Origin: a virus
DNA length: 61,078 bases
Strand: one strand, 5' to 3'
Virus record (IMG/VR): IMGVR_UViG_3300036979_000267
Span: 1-61,078 of that record
Part shown: piece by piece, positions 1 to 8,861 of the stretch
Numbering within the stretch: position 1 is the first letter of the stretch
How the letters are laid out: each line of letters starts with the position of its first letter
Program-made: the position numbers and the translations under genes
Notes under the pieces: generated by a model
The model's database searches: none
Told to the model about the DNA's origin: nothing
Seen by the model: only the letters and a program-made list of their open reading frames with translations

Positions 1-127
1 CCATACACGTCGGGGTTGTACTGGGCTTGGCCCGTGTCGAACTCGTCACCCGTTTGTTTCAGGAATTCTTCGGCCGCTGACCCCGCCGGGGCAGCAAACT
101 GCGCGGCGCGCACACCCATCTGGGGGA
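1..127. repeat. Terminal direct repeat, left copy (contig overlap)
   Basis: These 127 bases are identical to 60952-61078. An exact overlap of 127 bases is what a de Bruijn assembler with k=127 leaves at the ends of a circular contig. It is therefore most likely an assembly overlap showing that the genome is circular or circularly permuted, rather than a true short terminal repeat. Confidence 0.93.
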
Positions 128-611
128 TGTCTTTCACACCTTGCCAGATTTGGCTGCCCACTTCTGAGGCGGCGGAACCGAACCCGCGCTTGACGCCTTC
201 GGCCTGCAGGTAGTTCTTGATCTGCGAGGCGCGTACCCGGGCGACGCCGGGCGGCAACTTGTCGGTATTGTCGATGTCCAGATACCCGGCCTTCATGGCC
301 GCGTCGATCTCGCTCAGGTTGGAGCCGCTGAACTTCTGGCCACCCGACAGGTACATGCCAGATGCTGTGTCGTACCCGATGATGGGGTCCGCGTTCGCGG
401 CCGCTGGGGCAGGTGCGGGCGTGCGGGGCGCGCGCAGCGCGTTGAGTTGTTGTGCATACGCCTCTGGGTTGGCCATGGGGTCTTGCGCAGCCACACGGGA
501 CCGGGGCATGCTGAGTCCTGCCCGGGGGACAGTGCCCATGGCAGCCTCTGCTTTTGCGCCGCCCATAAGGGCCTCGTCAGAACGCGTGTTTGAATCGAAC
601 AAATTAGCCAT
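1..611 (-). CDS. Giant internal virion protein, N-terminal part (continues at 60951 down to 55347)
   Basis: The ATG at 611-609 opens a frame that runs off the left end and is in phase with the long frame ending at 55347, once the 127-base overlap is removed. The joined gene is 2072 codons, giving 2071 residues. This piece supplies residues 1 to about 203: a disordered-looking, Ala/Pro-rich start followed by a segment leading into the internal Met at residue 165 (base 119, equal to 61070). A GGGG stretch about 8 bases upstream is a possible ribosome site. The lytic transglycosylase gene (658-2274) ends 46 bases upstream. See the 55347-61078 entry for domains. Confidence 0.9.
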   Translation of the reverse strand, partial: MANLFDSNTRSDEALMGGAKAEAAMGTVPRAGLSMPRSRVAAQDPMANPEAYAQQLNALRAPRTPAPAPAAANADPIIGYDTASGMYLSGGQKFSGSNLSEIDAAMKAGYLDIDNTDKLPPGVARVRASQIKNYLQAEGVKRGFGSAASEVGSQIWQGVKDIPQMGVRAAQFAAPAGSAAEEFLKQTGDEFDTGQAQYNPDVY

Positions 612-657
612 ACGCAACCCCAGAGTTAACTGAGGGTATTGTATAGCGGCAGGGGAT

Positions 658-2274
658 TTATGACCCCATTTTTACCGGGACCATGGAAGACTCCGACATG
701 CCCACAGGAGTCATGACCCCGGGAATGTACCGCAGCACCTGATTGCCTCGGGTTACGAAGATGGTTTTGCCATCGTCCGGGGAGACAATCTTCAGTCCCT
801 CGGTACCCCCGAAGATTTTCGCAGCCTCTGCAATCGCCTTCTGCTGCTCCAGCATCCGGGCGTTCACGCCTTGGGCATCTGCCACAGCGATTTCCCCTTC
901 GGCCTTGAGCGCAACCTTCCGGCGTTCGGCGGCGGCGGCCTGTGCCCGGGCACGTTCTTGTTCGCTGATTTGGGCGTACTCCGTGTCGCTGAGTTTGTCT
1001 TGGGCATACAAATTGGCGAAGTGGGCTTCCCGCACGGAGTACAGCAGGTCCGCGTATGAGTCCTGATACTGCTGAAGCTGCTTGGGATCGTTGGTTACCT
1101 GCGCAAGCTGCTGGATTTGTTGCATCTTGAACTGGGCCATGCGCCCCTGTTGCCCGGCCATGTTCGACAACTGCTCGGGAGTGAACCCGCCAGAGGCGAT
1201 AACGCGAGAGATGGGAGTCTCGGGAGCGGCAGCGGTGGGAGCGCCGGGCACTTGTTGCGCAGGAGCCCCGCCAGCCGCTTGCTGCCCGGTTACCTTGGCG
1301 ACATAGTTGCGGGTCTCGGCGGGCATTTGGGCAAGGTTTGCGCCGCTGGCCTTCCACCGGTCGTAGTTGCCCGGACCCCAGTTGTAGGCAGCAGCAGCCT
1401 CTGCTTCATTGCCGTATCGGTTCAGCATGGCTTGGGCGTAGTCGCGCCCAACACGGGACCGTTCTTCCACAGAGTTATTTTGCGCAGGACGAACGCCGTA
1501 GCCGGGGTCTCCGCTGGTCCTGTCCATCACCTGCATGTCGCTCTTGGCTGTGCCTTGGCCCGGCACATTTGGGCCAATGGCCGCCATGTTCCCACCGCTC
1601 TCCGCTTGCCGGATACGGGAGATGAAGTCGGTGCCCGGGGTAGGGGTAGGGGTAGGGGTAGCCGCACGACGTGCCTGTGCAGCCGCTTGGTCGGCCGCGC
1701 CGCCAGTCCGCGCCGCTTCTTCGCTACGCAGGGCATCCATCCGAAGTTGCTCTGGCGTAGCTTTAGCCTTGGGGGATTGCAATCCGTACCCGGGGGCGCT
1801 TATAAGGTGTTTTGCTCCGGAGGCTATAAGGTTGGGCACGAAAGCCAAAGCCTTGCCCACACTCTCGCCATACGGTGTATTTAGGTTTGGGTCAGACCCC
1901 TCCGCGTGCCATAGGTGCGTGCGCTCGGGCTCGGGCTTCGTGGGCGGGATAGCTGCTTTACGGCCGGTACCAGCCCGAGGGACATACGCGCCCATGTTTC
2001 CAGCGTCGGCTACTGGTTTCGCAGCGGCAGCCGGTGCAGCCACAGTGGACGCAGTGGACGCAGGCCCACCCGTGGTTCCCCACTGAATCCGCGACGTGTC
2101 GGGCAATGCTTCCTGTGTGGGCATGCGGCGAAGAATCTCGGCCTGTCTCAGTTTTTCCATGCGCGCCTGTGCGGCGCCAGTGTCTGCCACCACCTGACGT
2201 TGTCGGGCCAGCGCTTGGTCATCAAGGGTGCGCTCGGTTCCCCGCGCGGTACCGTATTCAGCTAAGAATCCCAT
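658..2274 (-). CDS. Virion-associated lytic transglycosylase (SLT domain)
   Basis: The 538-residue protein has a Pro/Ala-rich N-terminal half, a Thr-Pro repeat linker at about residues 205-214, and then a soluble lytic transglycosylase-like domain at about 215-330. The motif RQAESGG holds the expected catalytic Glu at residue 225, and the later AAAAYNWGPGNYDRW matches the AYNxGxG core of the goose-lysozyme/SLT fold. The C-terminal 150 residues are helical and Gln/Ala-rich. In podoviruses such enzymes are ejected with internal head proteins and cut peptidoglycan for genome entry. It lies between a Gly-rich structural protein and the giant internal protein, which fits that role. Domain call from motif reading; ejection role is inferred. 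Confidence 0.85.
   Translation of the reverse strand: MGFLAEYGTARGTERTLDDQALARQRQVVADTGAAQARMEKLRQAEILRRMPTQEALPDTSRIQWGTTGGPASTASTVAAPAAAAKPVADAGNMGAYVPRAGTGRKAAIPPTKPEPERTHLWHAEGSDPNLNTPYGESVGKALAFVPNLIASGAKHLISAPGYGLQSPKAKATPEQLRMDALRSEEAARTGGAADQAAAQARRAATPTPTPTPGTDFISRIRQAESGGNMAAIGPNVPGQGTAKSDMQVMDRTSGDPGYGVRPAQNNSVEERSRVGRDYAQAMLNRYGNEAEAAAAYNWGPGNYDRWKASGANLAQMPAETRNYVAKVTGQQAAGGAPAQQVPGAPTAAAPETPISRVIASGGFTPEQLSNMAGQQGRMAQFKMQQIQQLAQVTNDPKQLQQYQDSYADLLYSVREAHFANLYAQDKLSDTEYAQISEQERARAQAAAAERRKVALKAEGEIAVADAQGVNARMLEQQKAIAEAAKIFGGTEGLKIVSPDDGKTIFVTRGNQVLRYIPGVMTPVGMSESSMVPVKMGS
1637..1660 (+). repeat. Four tandem GGGGTA units
   Basis: Four exact copies of the hexamer GGGGTA occur on the plus strand. 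In the coding (minus) strand they encode the Thr-Pro linker of the lytic transglycosylase. The G-runs could fold as a quadruplex on the non-coding strand, but the simplest explanation is a low-complexity linker. Confidence 0.8.
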
Positions 2275-2275
2275 A

Positions 2276-3283
2276 TTACACTCCTACTTGCGTTTCGGCT
2301 TTTTTCTTGGACAAGCCCAGCACGTCCTCGTACAGGGAGTATGCACCACCTGTGGTGTCCCCGGTATCGCTCGCCGTGCCCAAGCCGGTAACATAACTCG
2401 AATCGTACTGCGGGGTAGCCTGCGGCACGTACTGGATCCCGCTGAGTCCTACACGACGAGTTCCCTCTGCGCCAGAACGGGCAACCTCGGCAGCGGTCGT
2501 AGCCCCGGTAGTTGCGCCCACCATGCCCCGACGCTTGTCGGCCGCCACAGTAGCGGCGCTGTGGCCCCTACCGGCCGCTTCTGTGGCGGCCTTCTGTGCC
2601 TGCCCAGAGATACGACTCAGTGTGCCCGCGTACGCCTGCCTGCCCGCCCGCTGGGGGTCTATGGCCAAGTAGTCCGACACCTGTTGGTCCACCAGTGCGT
2701 TCTTTTTGCTCACATTCGCAGCATTCGCAGCCGTGGCCGCGTCGGCCTGACCCCGGTATTGCTCGTTGTACGCTTGGACAGGGGCAGCGGCCGCGCGCTT
2801 TGCTTGATTGCCGAGGTACGCAGAAACGCCCTTGCCCACCAAACGCACACCCTCATTTTCTCCGGCCCATTCCCGTATCTTGCCGAGGCCCGCATTGACC
2901 TTGTTCATCATAGTGCCGCCGGTATCCCCAGTGACCCCGGTATTCCCAGTCGTCCCCGTATAGCCGCCGTACCCGCCCACAGCGGTTTCTCCCGGTTTGC
3001 CCATATCTACCCCGGTGCCCATGGTGGCTGCCGAAGAGACTGGCGTTGCCGCAGGCATACCGGCGACAGGGGCTGTAGGGGATGCTGCTGCTTGGTTGTC
3101 CCAGTTGCCAGCAACATAATTGGCTCCGGCGCCCAGCGCAGCGCCAAGGCCCATGGCCTGCAGATCGCCCTCGCTCTTGCCACCAGTCAGGCGGTGGACT
3201 ACCAGTCCTGCTCCCGCACCAGCTATCTCAGGGTTGGACTGCGCCCAATCCCACGCACTGTTTACATAGTCCATGAAATCCAT
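2276..3283 (-). CDS. Gly/Ala-rich structural protein, possible internal virion protein
   Basis: The 335-residue protein begins with an acidic/aromatic segment (MDFMDYVNSAWDWAQ), followed by Gly/Ala-rich stretches that could be membrane-active, a Thr-Gly-rich collagen-like patch at about residues 105-125, and a helical Ala-rich region. No enzymatic motif was seen. Its stop is one base before the start of the transglycosylase gene, so the two are probably co-translated. The position among ejected proteins suggests an internal virion protein; that is inference. Confidence 0.6.
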   Translation of the reverse strand: MDFMDYVNSAWDWAQSNPEIAGAGAGLVVHRLTGGKSEGDLQAMGLGAALGAGANYVAGNWDNQAAASPTAPVAGMPAATPVSSAATMGTGVDMGKPGETAVGGYGGYTGTTGNTGVTGDTGGTMMNKVNAGLGKIREWAGENEGVRLVGKGVSAYLGNQAKRAAAAPVQAYNEQYRGQADAATAANAANVSKKNALVDQQVSDYLAIDPQRAGRQAYAGTLSRISGQAQKAATEAAGRGHSAATVAADKRRGMVGATTGATTAAEVARSGAEGTRRVGLSGIQYVPQATPQYDSSYVTGLGTASDTGDTTGGAYSLYEDVLGLSKKKAETQVGV

Positions 3284-3285
3284 GA

Positions 3286-4917
3286 TTAAGCCTCCGCTTT
3301 CGGAACTTCCGAATACCGACGCAAGAGCGCGTCAAAAAAGTCACGACCCTTGGCACGGACTACGTGCTCGGGTATCACATACTCGCCGTTGGACACCTTG
3401 ACCGGCCCGCCCGTGGACAGGTTCTGTGTACCGATGGAATCGCTGCGCCCGGTGCCCGGCCCCTGCAGCATACCGCCATCTGGTCCGCCCGTGGGGTTGA
3501 CCATCTGCGCCTGCGATGTCGGTGGGATTTGTCCGGCAGGTGTGGGTTGCCCTTGGCCCGGCTGCGCCATGCCGCCACCTGACTGCTCCAGCGCCCGTGT
3601 AACGGACAGGATTTTGATGATAGTCATGGGGTCGTACGATGGGGGCAGCGGGGACATGCCCTGTGCAGCAACAAACTGGCGAAGCTGTGGGTATAGCTTG
3701 GGGTTCTGCATGCTGGCCATAGCAATCTGGCCCATCACAGTTATCTCCTGCGGTGTCAATTCGCCAGACTGCAGCAGGGGCTGCATGGTCTCCATGATTT
3801 TCTGGCGGAACTGGGGGTTGCGCGCCATCTGGTTCACGCGCATCTCGATCATCTGGGGCGACGTGTCTGCCCCCATGCCGGGACGGGACATACCGGGACC
3901 GCCCGTAGGGCCGCCGTTGGCAAAGCCCATGGCCAGAAGGGGACCGCCGCCGACCTCGCCGCCGTCAGCATAACCAGACATGGAGAGGCCCACCGGGCCA
4001 CCGTCTGCCATTCCGCCGCCAGACCATCCGCCTCCGGGATTTTCAGTGCTGGTACGACTTTCTGTATCAGAACTGGTGTCTGGGCCAGTGTCCGAAGTAG
4101 TGTCTGGGCCAGTGTCCGAAGTAGTGTCTGGGCTGGTATCGGCGCCGGGCGCGGAAAACGATTCGGTTCCTGTATCTGGATACCCATAATACCCACCGCC
4201 CATCGTGGCGGGGTCTTGCTGCATGGGGTTGGCCGCAGGCACATCGGCCAGCGGAGTGCCGAAGAATCCGCCAGACCCGAAGGCCGCGTTCTGCATGGAC
4301 CGGCCCACAGGGAACCCCGCGCCCACGTTGGCCGCCGTCTGCGCAGCCATGGAGCTATCAGGTCCAGTTACGCCAGTGTTATATCCTTGATACGCGTCGT
4401 ATGCAGCGCGTCCAGCACCCAACGCCAGACCGACTGGGCCGGGCAGAAAACTAGCGGCGCCGACCATCGCCTTGCCGTAGTTCTGGGCACCGATGTCTGC
4501 GCCAATCCCAGCGACTTTACCCGCAGTACCCACCGCGCGGGAAACTCCGAACAGCCCAGCGTCCCTCGTGCCAATAGCGACGGGGGCCAGCACATTGGAA
4601 ATACCCGAAGCTACCTTGGAAAAATCCTGCAGCGTACCGGGCGAACTAGGTGTGGTTTGGAAAAGTCCTGCGCCCGGCGACTGGGTATCGTTGTCGAGTG
4701 TATCTAGTCCGGGGGTAATGTTCCCAGACGATCCGCCAGGGGAATCTCCCGACCGGCCGCCCGAAGGCATCGCCTGTTCTGGGGGCAGTATTTCGGGGGC
4801 CGCGGCGTTTACCCCCGGAACGGGTATGGACACGGGTGGCGTAGCAAAATAGTTCCCTACGCTGCTAGACGCACCGCGTGCCCCACCGAGAGATTTCCGT
4901 GTTTTCTGTGTTGCCAT
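3286..4917 (-). CDS. Large Gly/Pro-rich structural protein with Thr-Ser-Asp-Thr repeats
   Basis: The 543-residue protein is rich in Gly, Pro, Ser and Met. Residues about 260-280 form tandem TGPDTTSD-type repeats, encoded by a 24-bp DNA repeat. The C-terminus carries the motif STGGPVKVSNGEYVIP followed by VRAKGRDFFDALLRRY. A GEYVIPxxVV-type motif is common near the ends of phage structural proteins such as tape-measure-like proteins, but no enzymatic domain is visible. The ATG is followed by a basic stretch. It sits 2 bases upstream of the next gene in the late operon. Function not assigned. Confidence 0.6.
   Translation of the reverse strand: MATQKTRKSLGGARGASSSVGNYFATPPVSIPVPGVNAAAPEILPPEQAMPSGGRSGDSPGGSSGNITPGLDTLDNDTQSPGAGLFQTTPSSPGTLQDFSKVASGISNVLAPVAIGTRDAGLFGVSRAVGTAGKVAGIGADIGAQNYGKAMVGAASFLPGPVGLALGAGRAAYDAYQGYNTGVTGPDSSMAAQTAANVGAGFPVGRSMQNAAFGSGGFFGTPLADVPAANPMQQDPATMGGGYYGYPDTGTESFSAPGADTSPDTTSDTGPDTTSDTGPDTSSDTESRTSTENPGGGWSGGGMADGGPVGLSMSGYADGGEVGGGPLLAMGFANGGPTGGPGMSRPGMGADTSPQMIEMRVNQMARNPQFRQKIMETMQPLLQSGELTPQEITVMGQIAMASMQNPKLYPQLRQFVAAQGMSPLPPSYDPMTIIKILSVTRALEQSGGGMAQPGQGQPTPAGQIPPTSQAQMVNPTGGPDGGMLQGPGTGRSDSIGTQNLSTGGPVKVSNGEYVIPEHVVRAKGRDFFDALLRRYSEVPKAEA
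4077..4139 (-). repeat. 24-bp in-frame tandem repeat (about 2.6 copies)
   Basis: Two exact copies of a 24-base unit (4077-4100 and 4101-4124) and a partial third lie inside the 543-residue structural gene. Because the unit is a multiple of three, copy number changes would add or remove eight residues (a TGPDTTSD-type unit) without breaking the frame. Confidence 0.85.
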
Positions 4918-4918
4918 A

Positions 4919-5266
4919 TTACCGCCTCATGTTTTCAAGGAGCGCATTGAACGCATTCTGTATTTTAGCCACGTCAGCGGCTAACTGCTGCACATCGTTG
5001 AGCAGTTTGTAGTAGTCCGCCAGAGTTGGAGAGCCATTGGCCGCTAACTGCGTGGTGTTATAGTTCGCATCGCCCCGGGCGGAAAGCTGCGTCATCACCT
5101 GTAAATTCTGGGGGGTTACGCCCACCGAGTCATTTGAGATGCTGCGCCCGGGGCCGCGCTGGCCCATCATGATCTCTATGTTTTCCTTGAACGCCGCCAA
5201 CAGGTCATACTGCCACTGCGGAATCTTCTCATTGGGTATGGACGGTATGCCCTGAAACTTTGGCAT
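4919..5266 (-). CDS. Small structural protein, coiled-coil C-terminus
   Basis: The 115-residue protein starts MPKFQGIPSIPNEKIPQWQY and ends in a helix with heptad-like hydrophobics (LLNDVQQLAADVAKIQNAF). It overlaps the stop of the upstream tail gene by one base. The layout, a short Pro-rich anchor then a coiled coil, would suit a trimeric adaptor or fibre-attachment protein, but the family was not recognised. Confidence 0.55.
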   Translation of the reverse strand: MPKFQGIPSIPNEKIPQWQYDLLAAFKENIEIMMGQRGPGRSISNDSVGVTPQNLQVMTQLSARGDANYNTTQLAANGSPTLADYYKLLNDVQQLAADVAKIQNAFNALLENMRR

Positions 5267-7311
5267 TACACGCCTCGCAGTCCGGACACAGTCTCGGCCA
5301 AGTGTATGGCCCGCACGCGCGCCGTGGTGGCGACCCGCACCTCGAAGGTGTCAGACCGGTACCCCGTGGGCAGTCGGAACGGTTGGTCGTTCGTGATGAT
5401 GTTGGTGTACACCAATTGCTTGTTCACAAAGAATTGGAACGTGGCGTTGAACTCGGGCACCGTCAGGGGGGTCAACCGCGAGCCGTTCAGTGATAATTCG
5501 TTGGCCTCGTCCTCGCCCATGGCGCCCCCTTCGGTGGTCGCTGAAAGTATCAGGGCGTTAGCTGCCACGATGGCCGCATTCTCGGCAATAAGGGCTGCCT
5601 CACCCTCGGGCGTGGAATAATCCGCGATGACCCGGGCAGCGCCGAAGTTGACAAACTGCTTGGTGGTAAATACCTTCGATTTCCAATCCAGTGTCGTTGG
5701 CCCCACGTTGGGCGAATTCCACAGATGCACCTTGCCGCTGTCCACGTAGTAGAACGAGTCGGTGGCGGGTAGGTAATACGCAGCGGTAAAAATCACGTCG
5801 GTGCGAACAAGGTGGCCGCCCACTTGGTCATTGCGCTCAAACAGGAAAGTGTTGGTGCTGTCAGAGCCAAAGTACCTGCCCCGGTAGTATTCGCCGATCA
5901 CCCCGGCCGGTGTAACCGCTTGTGGCCATGTAGTCCAGCTATGGACGTTCTTGGTGATGTAATCCGTGCCGATTGTCGTGGAGTAGACCGCCATGCCGCC
6001 CGTCGAGGACCACATAACACCAAATCCGATGTTGACGATGGACCGCTTGGACACGCAGGGCAGCACGTAGTCGGTGCGGGCCAACGAGACAGCCTCGGGG
6101 TTGTTGCCGTCCACCTTCCACGGTGTCCGGTCTGTCAGCACGATCAGCGTAGTGCCGAACGCGCCCAGTCCCACAATGGTGGAGTCAATCTGCTGGCGGT
6201 ACTTGATGGGCCACGCGTGTGGCTTGCCCGGCTCGCAGAAGCACAGGGTGTTGCCGAAGAACCCCACAATCATGGAATTGTGGATGGTCAGCATACCGGC
6301 CATGTTGGTCTCGGGCTGGTCGTAGTCCAATGACTCCAGCAGGGTGTCCGCGTCGAGCGTAGAAACGTCGATGTCGTCAACAAAGGATGTAGTGCCCAGC
6401 GTGACCTCGCCAACCCGGTAATACTCCGTGCCGCTGACGCCCAGCACAGTGCGGTATATCCGCACCTTCATGCCGGATGTCTGGTATCCAGCGCCGTGGG
6501 TCCACGAGGCGGGCAGCCCAGTGACGGTGACGGTCTGGCCTTCCTTGACGAACACAGCAGCGCTGGGCTCGGAGGGGACGGATTCCTCTTCCCACGCGGT
6601 GTAGTACGTGAACACGTAGGTGCGTGGTTCGATGGTGCCTGCGAGGTTTACCTTACCCAGCGGGGCCGTTATCTCAGTGGTCGTAGCCTCGGCCGCGCCA
6701 AACGTGAAGTACGTGAATGTGGTGGCGTTGACTACGGTAACCGGAGCGTTGGTCAGGTTGTACCCTGTACCGTCAATATCGGTCGTGGTGACATAATCGC
6801 CTGTGGTCAGCCCATGGGCCGCCGTGGTGCCGATGGTAGCCGTGCCGCCCGAGTCCCGCGCCCGCGAGGACACGGTTTTTTCCGCAAACGCCGTTGCCGT
6901 AGCAATCGGCGTAGCTGCTGGCAGGGGCAGGCCCAGCGTGTAGCTAGTCGTCGGAAACTCGGCGCCGGATGTCGCCATGGTGAAATTCGTGACCTTGGGC
7001 ACGCCGTCGCCCGTGTAATAAATGCGCTGGGTGGTGTCACCCTCAATCTGGGCAGTGGCCACATCCACATCGGTAATCCAGTGGAGCCACTTGAGGCTGC
7101 CGTCGCCGGGGTCCGTCATTGGGTAGATGGTCTTGACCGTGCCGACCTTGTCCAGCGTGGTCATTTCTTCATTGCGCCGGTACGGCAGCAAATCCCCCGA
7201 CGACAAGTCGAGATTGAACGCGTACTGCGCTACCGTTTCCGGTAACAGTTCAGGGCTGATCTTGGGAGCCTCGCCCAAGAACCGAACAATTTTTAGCGCA
7301 GTACCTGCCAT
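5266..7311 (-). CDS. Large beta-rich tail or neck protein (propeller-like)
   Basis: The 681-residue protein is mostly beta strand, with repeated Tyr/Trp-Asp turns (for example YYTGDGVPKVTNF and TDRTPWKVDGNN) that resemble blades of a propeller. Such proteins in podoviruses form the tail tube or stabilise the portal vertex (P22 gp10 and T7 gp12 are functional analogues). The start MAGTALKIVRFLGEAP follows a short spacer after the upstream small gene. No catalytic motif was found. The role is inferred from fold impression and position in the late operon. Confidence 0.6.
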   Translation of the reverse strand: MAGTALKIVRFLGEAPKISPELLPETVAQYAFNLDLSSGDLLPYRRNEEMTTLDKVGTVKTIYPMTDPGDGSLKWLHWITDVDVATAQIEGDTTQRIYYTGDGVPKVTNFTMATSGAEFPTTSYTLGLPLPAATPIATATAFAEKTVSSRARDSGGTATIGTTAAHGLTTGDYVTTTDIDGTGYNLTNAPVTVVNATTFTYFTFGAAEATTTEITAPLGKVNLAGTIEPRTYVFTYYTAWEEESVPSEPSAAVFVKEGQTVTVTGLPASWTHGAGYQTSGMKVRIYRTVLGVSGTEYYRVGEVTLGTTSFVDDIDVSTLDADTLLESLDYDQPETNMAGMLTIHNSMIVGFFGNTLCFCEPGKPHAWPIKYRQQIDSTIVGLGAFGTTLIVLTDRTPWKVDGNNPEAVSLARTDYVLPCVSKRSIVNIGFGVMWSSTGGMAVYSTTIGTDYITKNVHSWTTWPQAVTPAGVIGEYYRGRYFGSDSTNTFLFERNDQVGGHLVRTDVIFTAAYYLPATDSFYYVDSGKVHLWNSPNVGPTTLDWKSKVFTTKQFVNFGAARVIADYSTPEGEAALIAENAAIVAANALILSATTEGGAMGEDEANELSLNGSRLTPLTVPEFNATFQFFVNKQLVYTNIITNDQPFRLPTGYRSDTFEVRVATTARVRAIHLAETVSGLRGV

Positions 7312-7312
7312 A

Positions 7313-7549
7313 TCAGCACTTCCAAGCCTTGAGGGCCAACGCCTTGCGAGTGGGTTGCCCCTTCTCGTCGGTCATCGGACCTTTGACCCCGCCCATGCGC
7401 GCGCAAAACGAGGCTTTGCGGCCTGCGTCTGCTTTGGTCTTGGGGTTGGGTGCGGGGGGTTTCAGGTTGGCACCTTCGGTGCGCTTGTAGTGCGCACGTC
7501 CGGCAGCGTTGAGACCACCCTTCGGGTCTTGGAAAGCCTTCTTTGGCAT
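7313..7549 (-). CDS. Small basic Cys-containing phage protein (DUF6321-like)
   Basis: The chosen start is the ATG at 7549 (MPKKAFQDPKGGLN), two bases after the preceding gene ends, which gives 78 residues; a longer in-frame start at 7573 would overlap that gene. The protein contains LNAAGRAHY, a PPAPNPKT segment, and RKASFCARMGGVKGPM, ending in WKC. This pattern is familiar from small phage proteins of unknown function encoded near other Lys-rich virion proteins. The strong positive charge suggests association with packaged DNA; this is inference. Confidence 0.65.
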   Translation of the reverse strand: MPKKAFQDPKGGLNAAGRAHYKRTEGANLKPPAPNPKTKADAGRKASFCARMGGVKGPMTDEKGQPTRKALALKAWKC

Positions 7550-7551
7550 GG

Positions 7552-7758
7552 CTACTTGACCTTGCCGCCGCACATGTACGGTGTGGACTTGGGGGTCATT
7601 TTGACCATACCGCCGTTCTTGTACTTCAGGGAGGCGTCGTACGCTTTGGTGTTGGCCTTCTGCATCTTGATGTCGGCAGCTTCGGCGCGGGCAGCGCGTT
7701 CAGCCTTGTCCATCGGAGCGGATGCGGCTTTGCGAGGAATGAGGGGTTTCTTTTCCAC
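7552..7758 (-). CDS. Small Lys/Ala-rich protein
   Basis: The 68-residue protein starts at a GTG (7758) that has a strong ribosome site, TAAGGAG, eight bases upstream. It is basic and helical, ending with CGGKVK. No family was recognised. It is one of three consecutive small basic proteins between the lysis genes and the tail protein, and may be a minor virion or DNA-condensing protein. Confidence 0.6.
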   Translation of the reverse strand: MEKKPLIPRKAASAPMDKAERAARAEAADIKMQKANTKAYDASLKYKNGGMVKMTPKSTPYMCGGKVK

Positions 7759-7768
7759 GGGATTCTCC

Positions 7769-7930
7769 TTACTTCTTGCCGAACTTGGGGGCCATTTTGG
7801 AGGTGGACTTGCCGCCCTCCATCTTCTCGCCCTTGGCGTAAGCAGCCTTGCCCATTTTCTTCTCGGCGGCCTCTTCCTTCTTGGACTCTTTGCCCTTGAA
7901 CAGGAAAGCGGGTTTTTTCGATGTTGCCAT
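7769..7930 (-). CDS. Very small Lys-rich protein (53 aa)
   Basis: An ATG at 7930 with GGAG six bases upstream opens a 53-codon frame ending in TAA at 7771-7769. The product is highly basic (many KK and KGK pairs) with a start MATSKKPAFLFKGK. Its clear ribosome site, tight spacing to the next gene and similarity of composition to its two neighbours support it as real. Function unknown. Confidence 0.65.
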   Translation of the reverse strand: MATSKKPAFLFKGKESKKEEAAEKKMGKAAYAKGEKMEGGKSTSKMAPKFGKK

Positions 7931-7973
7931 GAATATCTCCAAACAAATTGTGGTAGGGGAGATTCTACCGGCG

Positions 7974-7992
7974 TAGCGACGCGTTGTCGCTA
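7974..7992 (-). terminator. Hairpin at the end of the endolysin gene
   Basis: A 7-bp perfect stem TAGCGAC/GTCGCTA with a 5-base loop overlaps the stop codon of the M15 peptidase gene. It lacks a downstream T-run on the minus strand, so it may be only a weak terminator or an mRNA-stabilising hairpin. Confidence 0.35.
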
Positions 7993-8349
7993 GACTTTGC
8001 GCTCAAAGTGGGGCGCGTCAACAAAACTACTTTTGCCAGAATCCACCAGCCCTCGCCAGTTGCCGCCCCAGCGGTTCAGCGGCCCTTGGGCTTCCCACCA
8101 GTCGCCCAGCGGCTTGATTTGCGCCCGGGTGCAGACGTTGCCCCCCATGAGCAAAACAAGGTCTACCGCGCACTTCTTGATGTGGGCAGAGTCCATGGTC
8201 TTGCTGCGCCCAGTGCGGACGTAGATTTCTTGCATCTCCAGAGGGCGTTGCACCTCTCCGAGGCGCACTGCATATCCCATGGCCCATGCCTGTTGTACCA
8301 GCGCAACCATGTCGCGCGCGAAGGCTTCTTGGTGCTCGCCGAGGGTCAT
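7990..8349 (-). CDS. Endolysin, M15-family peptidase (VanY/L-Ala-D-Glu type)
   Basis: The start used is the ATG at 8349, which overlaps the stop of the holin-like gene as ATGA and gives 119 residues; an upstream in-frame Met at 8439 would lie inside that gene. The motif SAHIKKCAVDLVL followed by DAPHFE supplies the zinc-binding His, Asp and His expected of M15 peptidases, which cleave the peptide cross-bridges of peptidoglycan. It lies directly after the holin-like membrane protein in a compact lysis cassette, and its size is typical of single-domain Gram-negative phage endolysins. Confidence 0.85.
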   Translation of the reverse strand: MTLGEHQEAFARDMVALVQQAWAMGYAVRLGEVQRPLEMQEIYVRTGRSKTMDSAHIKKCAVDLVLLMGGNVCTRAQIKPLGDWWEAQGPLNRWGGNWRGLVDSGKSSFVDAPHFERKV

Positions 8350-8861
8350 TTCATACCCCCAGCCATGCGGGCCAGACTGTCCGTCTTTTCCTTGGAGCCG
8401 CTGGAACTGCCCCGGTGGTAATTCAAAATCGTGCCGCACATGGTCACCAGCGAGCCGAAGGCGGCGTAGGCCAGTTCCTTATTTTCCGCTGGGATGGCGT
8501 GGAAGAACAGCAGTGCCGCGAGTCCGACAGTGGCCGACACAATGATGCCGTCCAGCACGTAAGGGAAGTTTTTGGCCGCCCAAGAGGCTTGGGCGCTCTC
8601 TTGGATGCGGGTATTGGAGTCCCGGGCGCCCTGTGTGTTAGCGATGTCCAGCTTGCGGGCTTCCAGCGCGTTGGTGAGCAGAAACTCCTCGTGGTCAAGT
8701 TCCATCTGGCGAAGTTGCTGAAGCCCTTCAGGAGTCTGGGTCAGCGCCTCAAGGTCCACCCCCAATTTATCCTCGATGGCCTCTTTGCCCTTGGCGAGCA
8801 CTGCATTACCCAGCAGCCCAAGACCTTGTGCCAGCAGCGTGGCTACGAATGGGGGAATCAT
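8346..8861 (-). CDS. Holin-like membrane protein (3TM holin family)
   Basis: The 171-residue protein begins with a hydrophobic segment (residues 5-25), has a charged helical middle rich in Glu/Gln, then two hydrophobic segments at about 100-120 and 130-148, and ends with a Ser/Gly/Lys tail. This matches the gene-transfer-agent-type 3TM holin pattern. It overlaps the downstream endolysin by ATGA and the upstream gene by 4 bases, so it is translationally coupled within the lysis cassette. Family assignment is by architecture, not by search. Confidence 0.7.
   Translation of the reverse strand: MIPPFVATLLAQGLGLLGNAVLAKGKEAIEDKLGVDLEALTQTPEGLQQLRQMELDHEEFLLTNALEARKLDIANTQGARDSNTRIQESAQASWAAKNFPYVLDGIIVSATVGLAALLFFHAIPAENKELAYAAFGSLVTMCGTILNYHRGSSSGSKEKTDSLARMAGGMK

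Noticed and set aside
1637-1660. Telomere-like GGGGTA repeat
   Set aside because: It encodes the Thr-Pro linker of the transglycosylase and is far from any true end of a circular genome.
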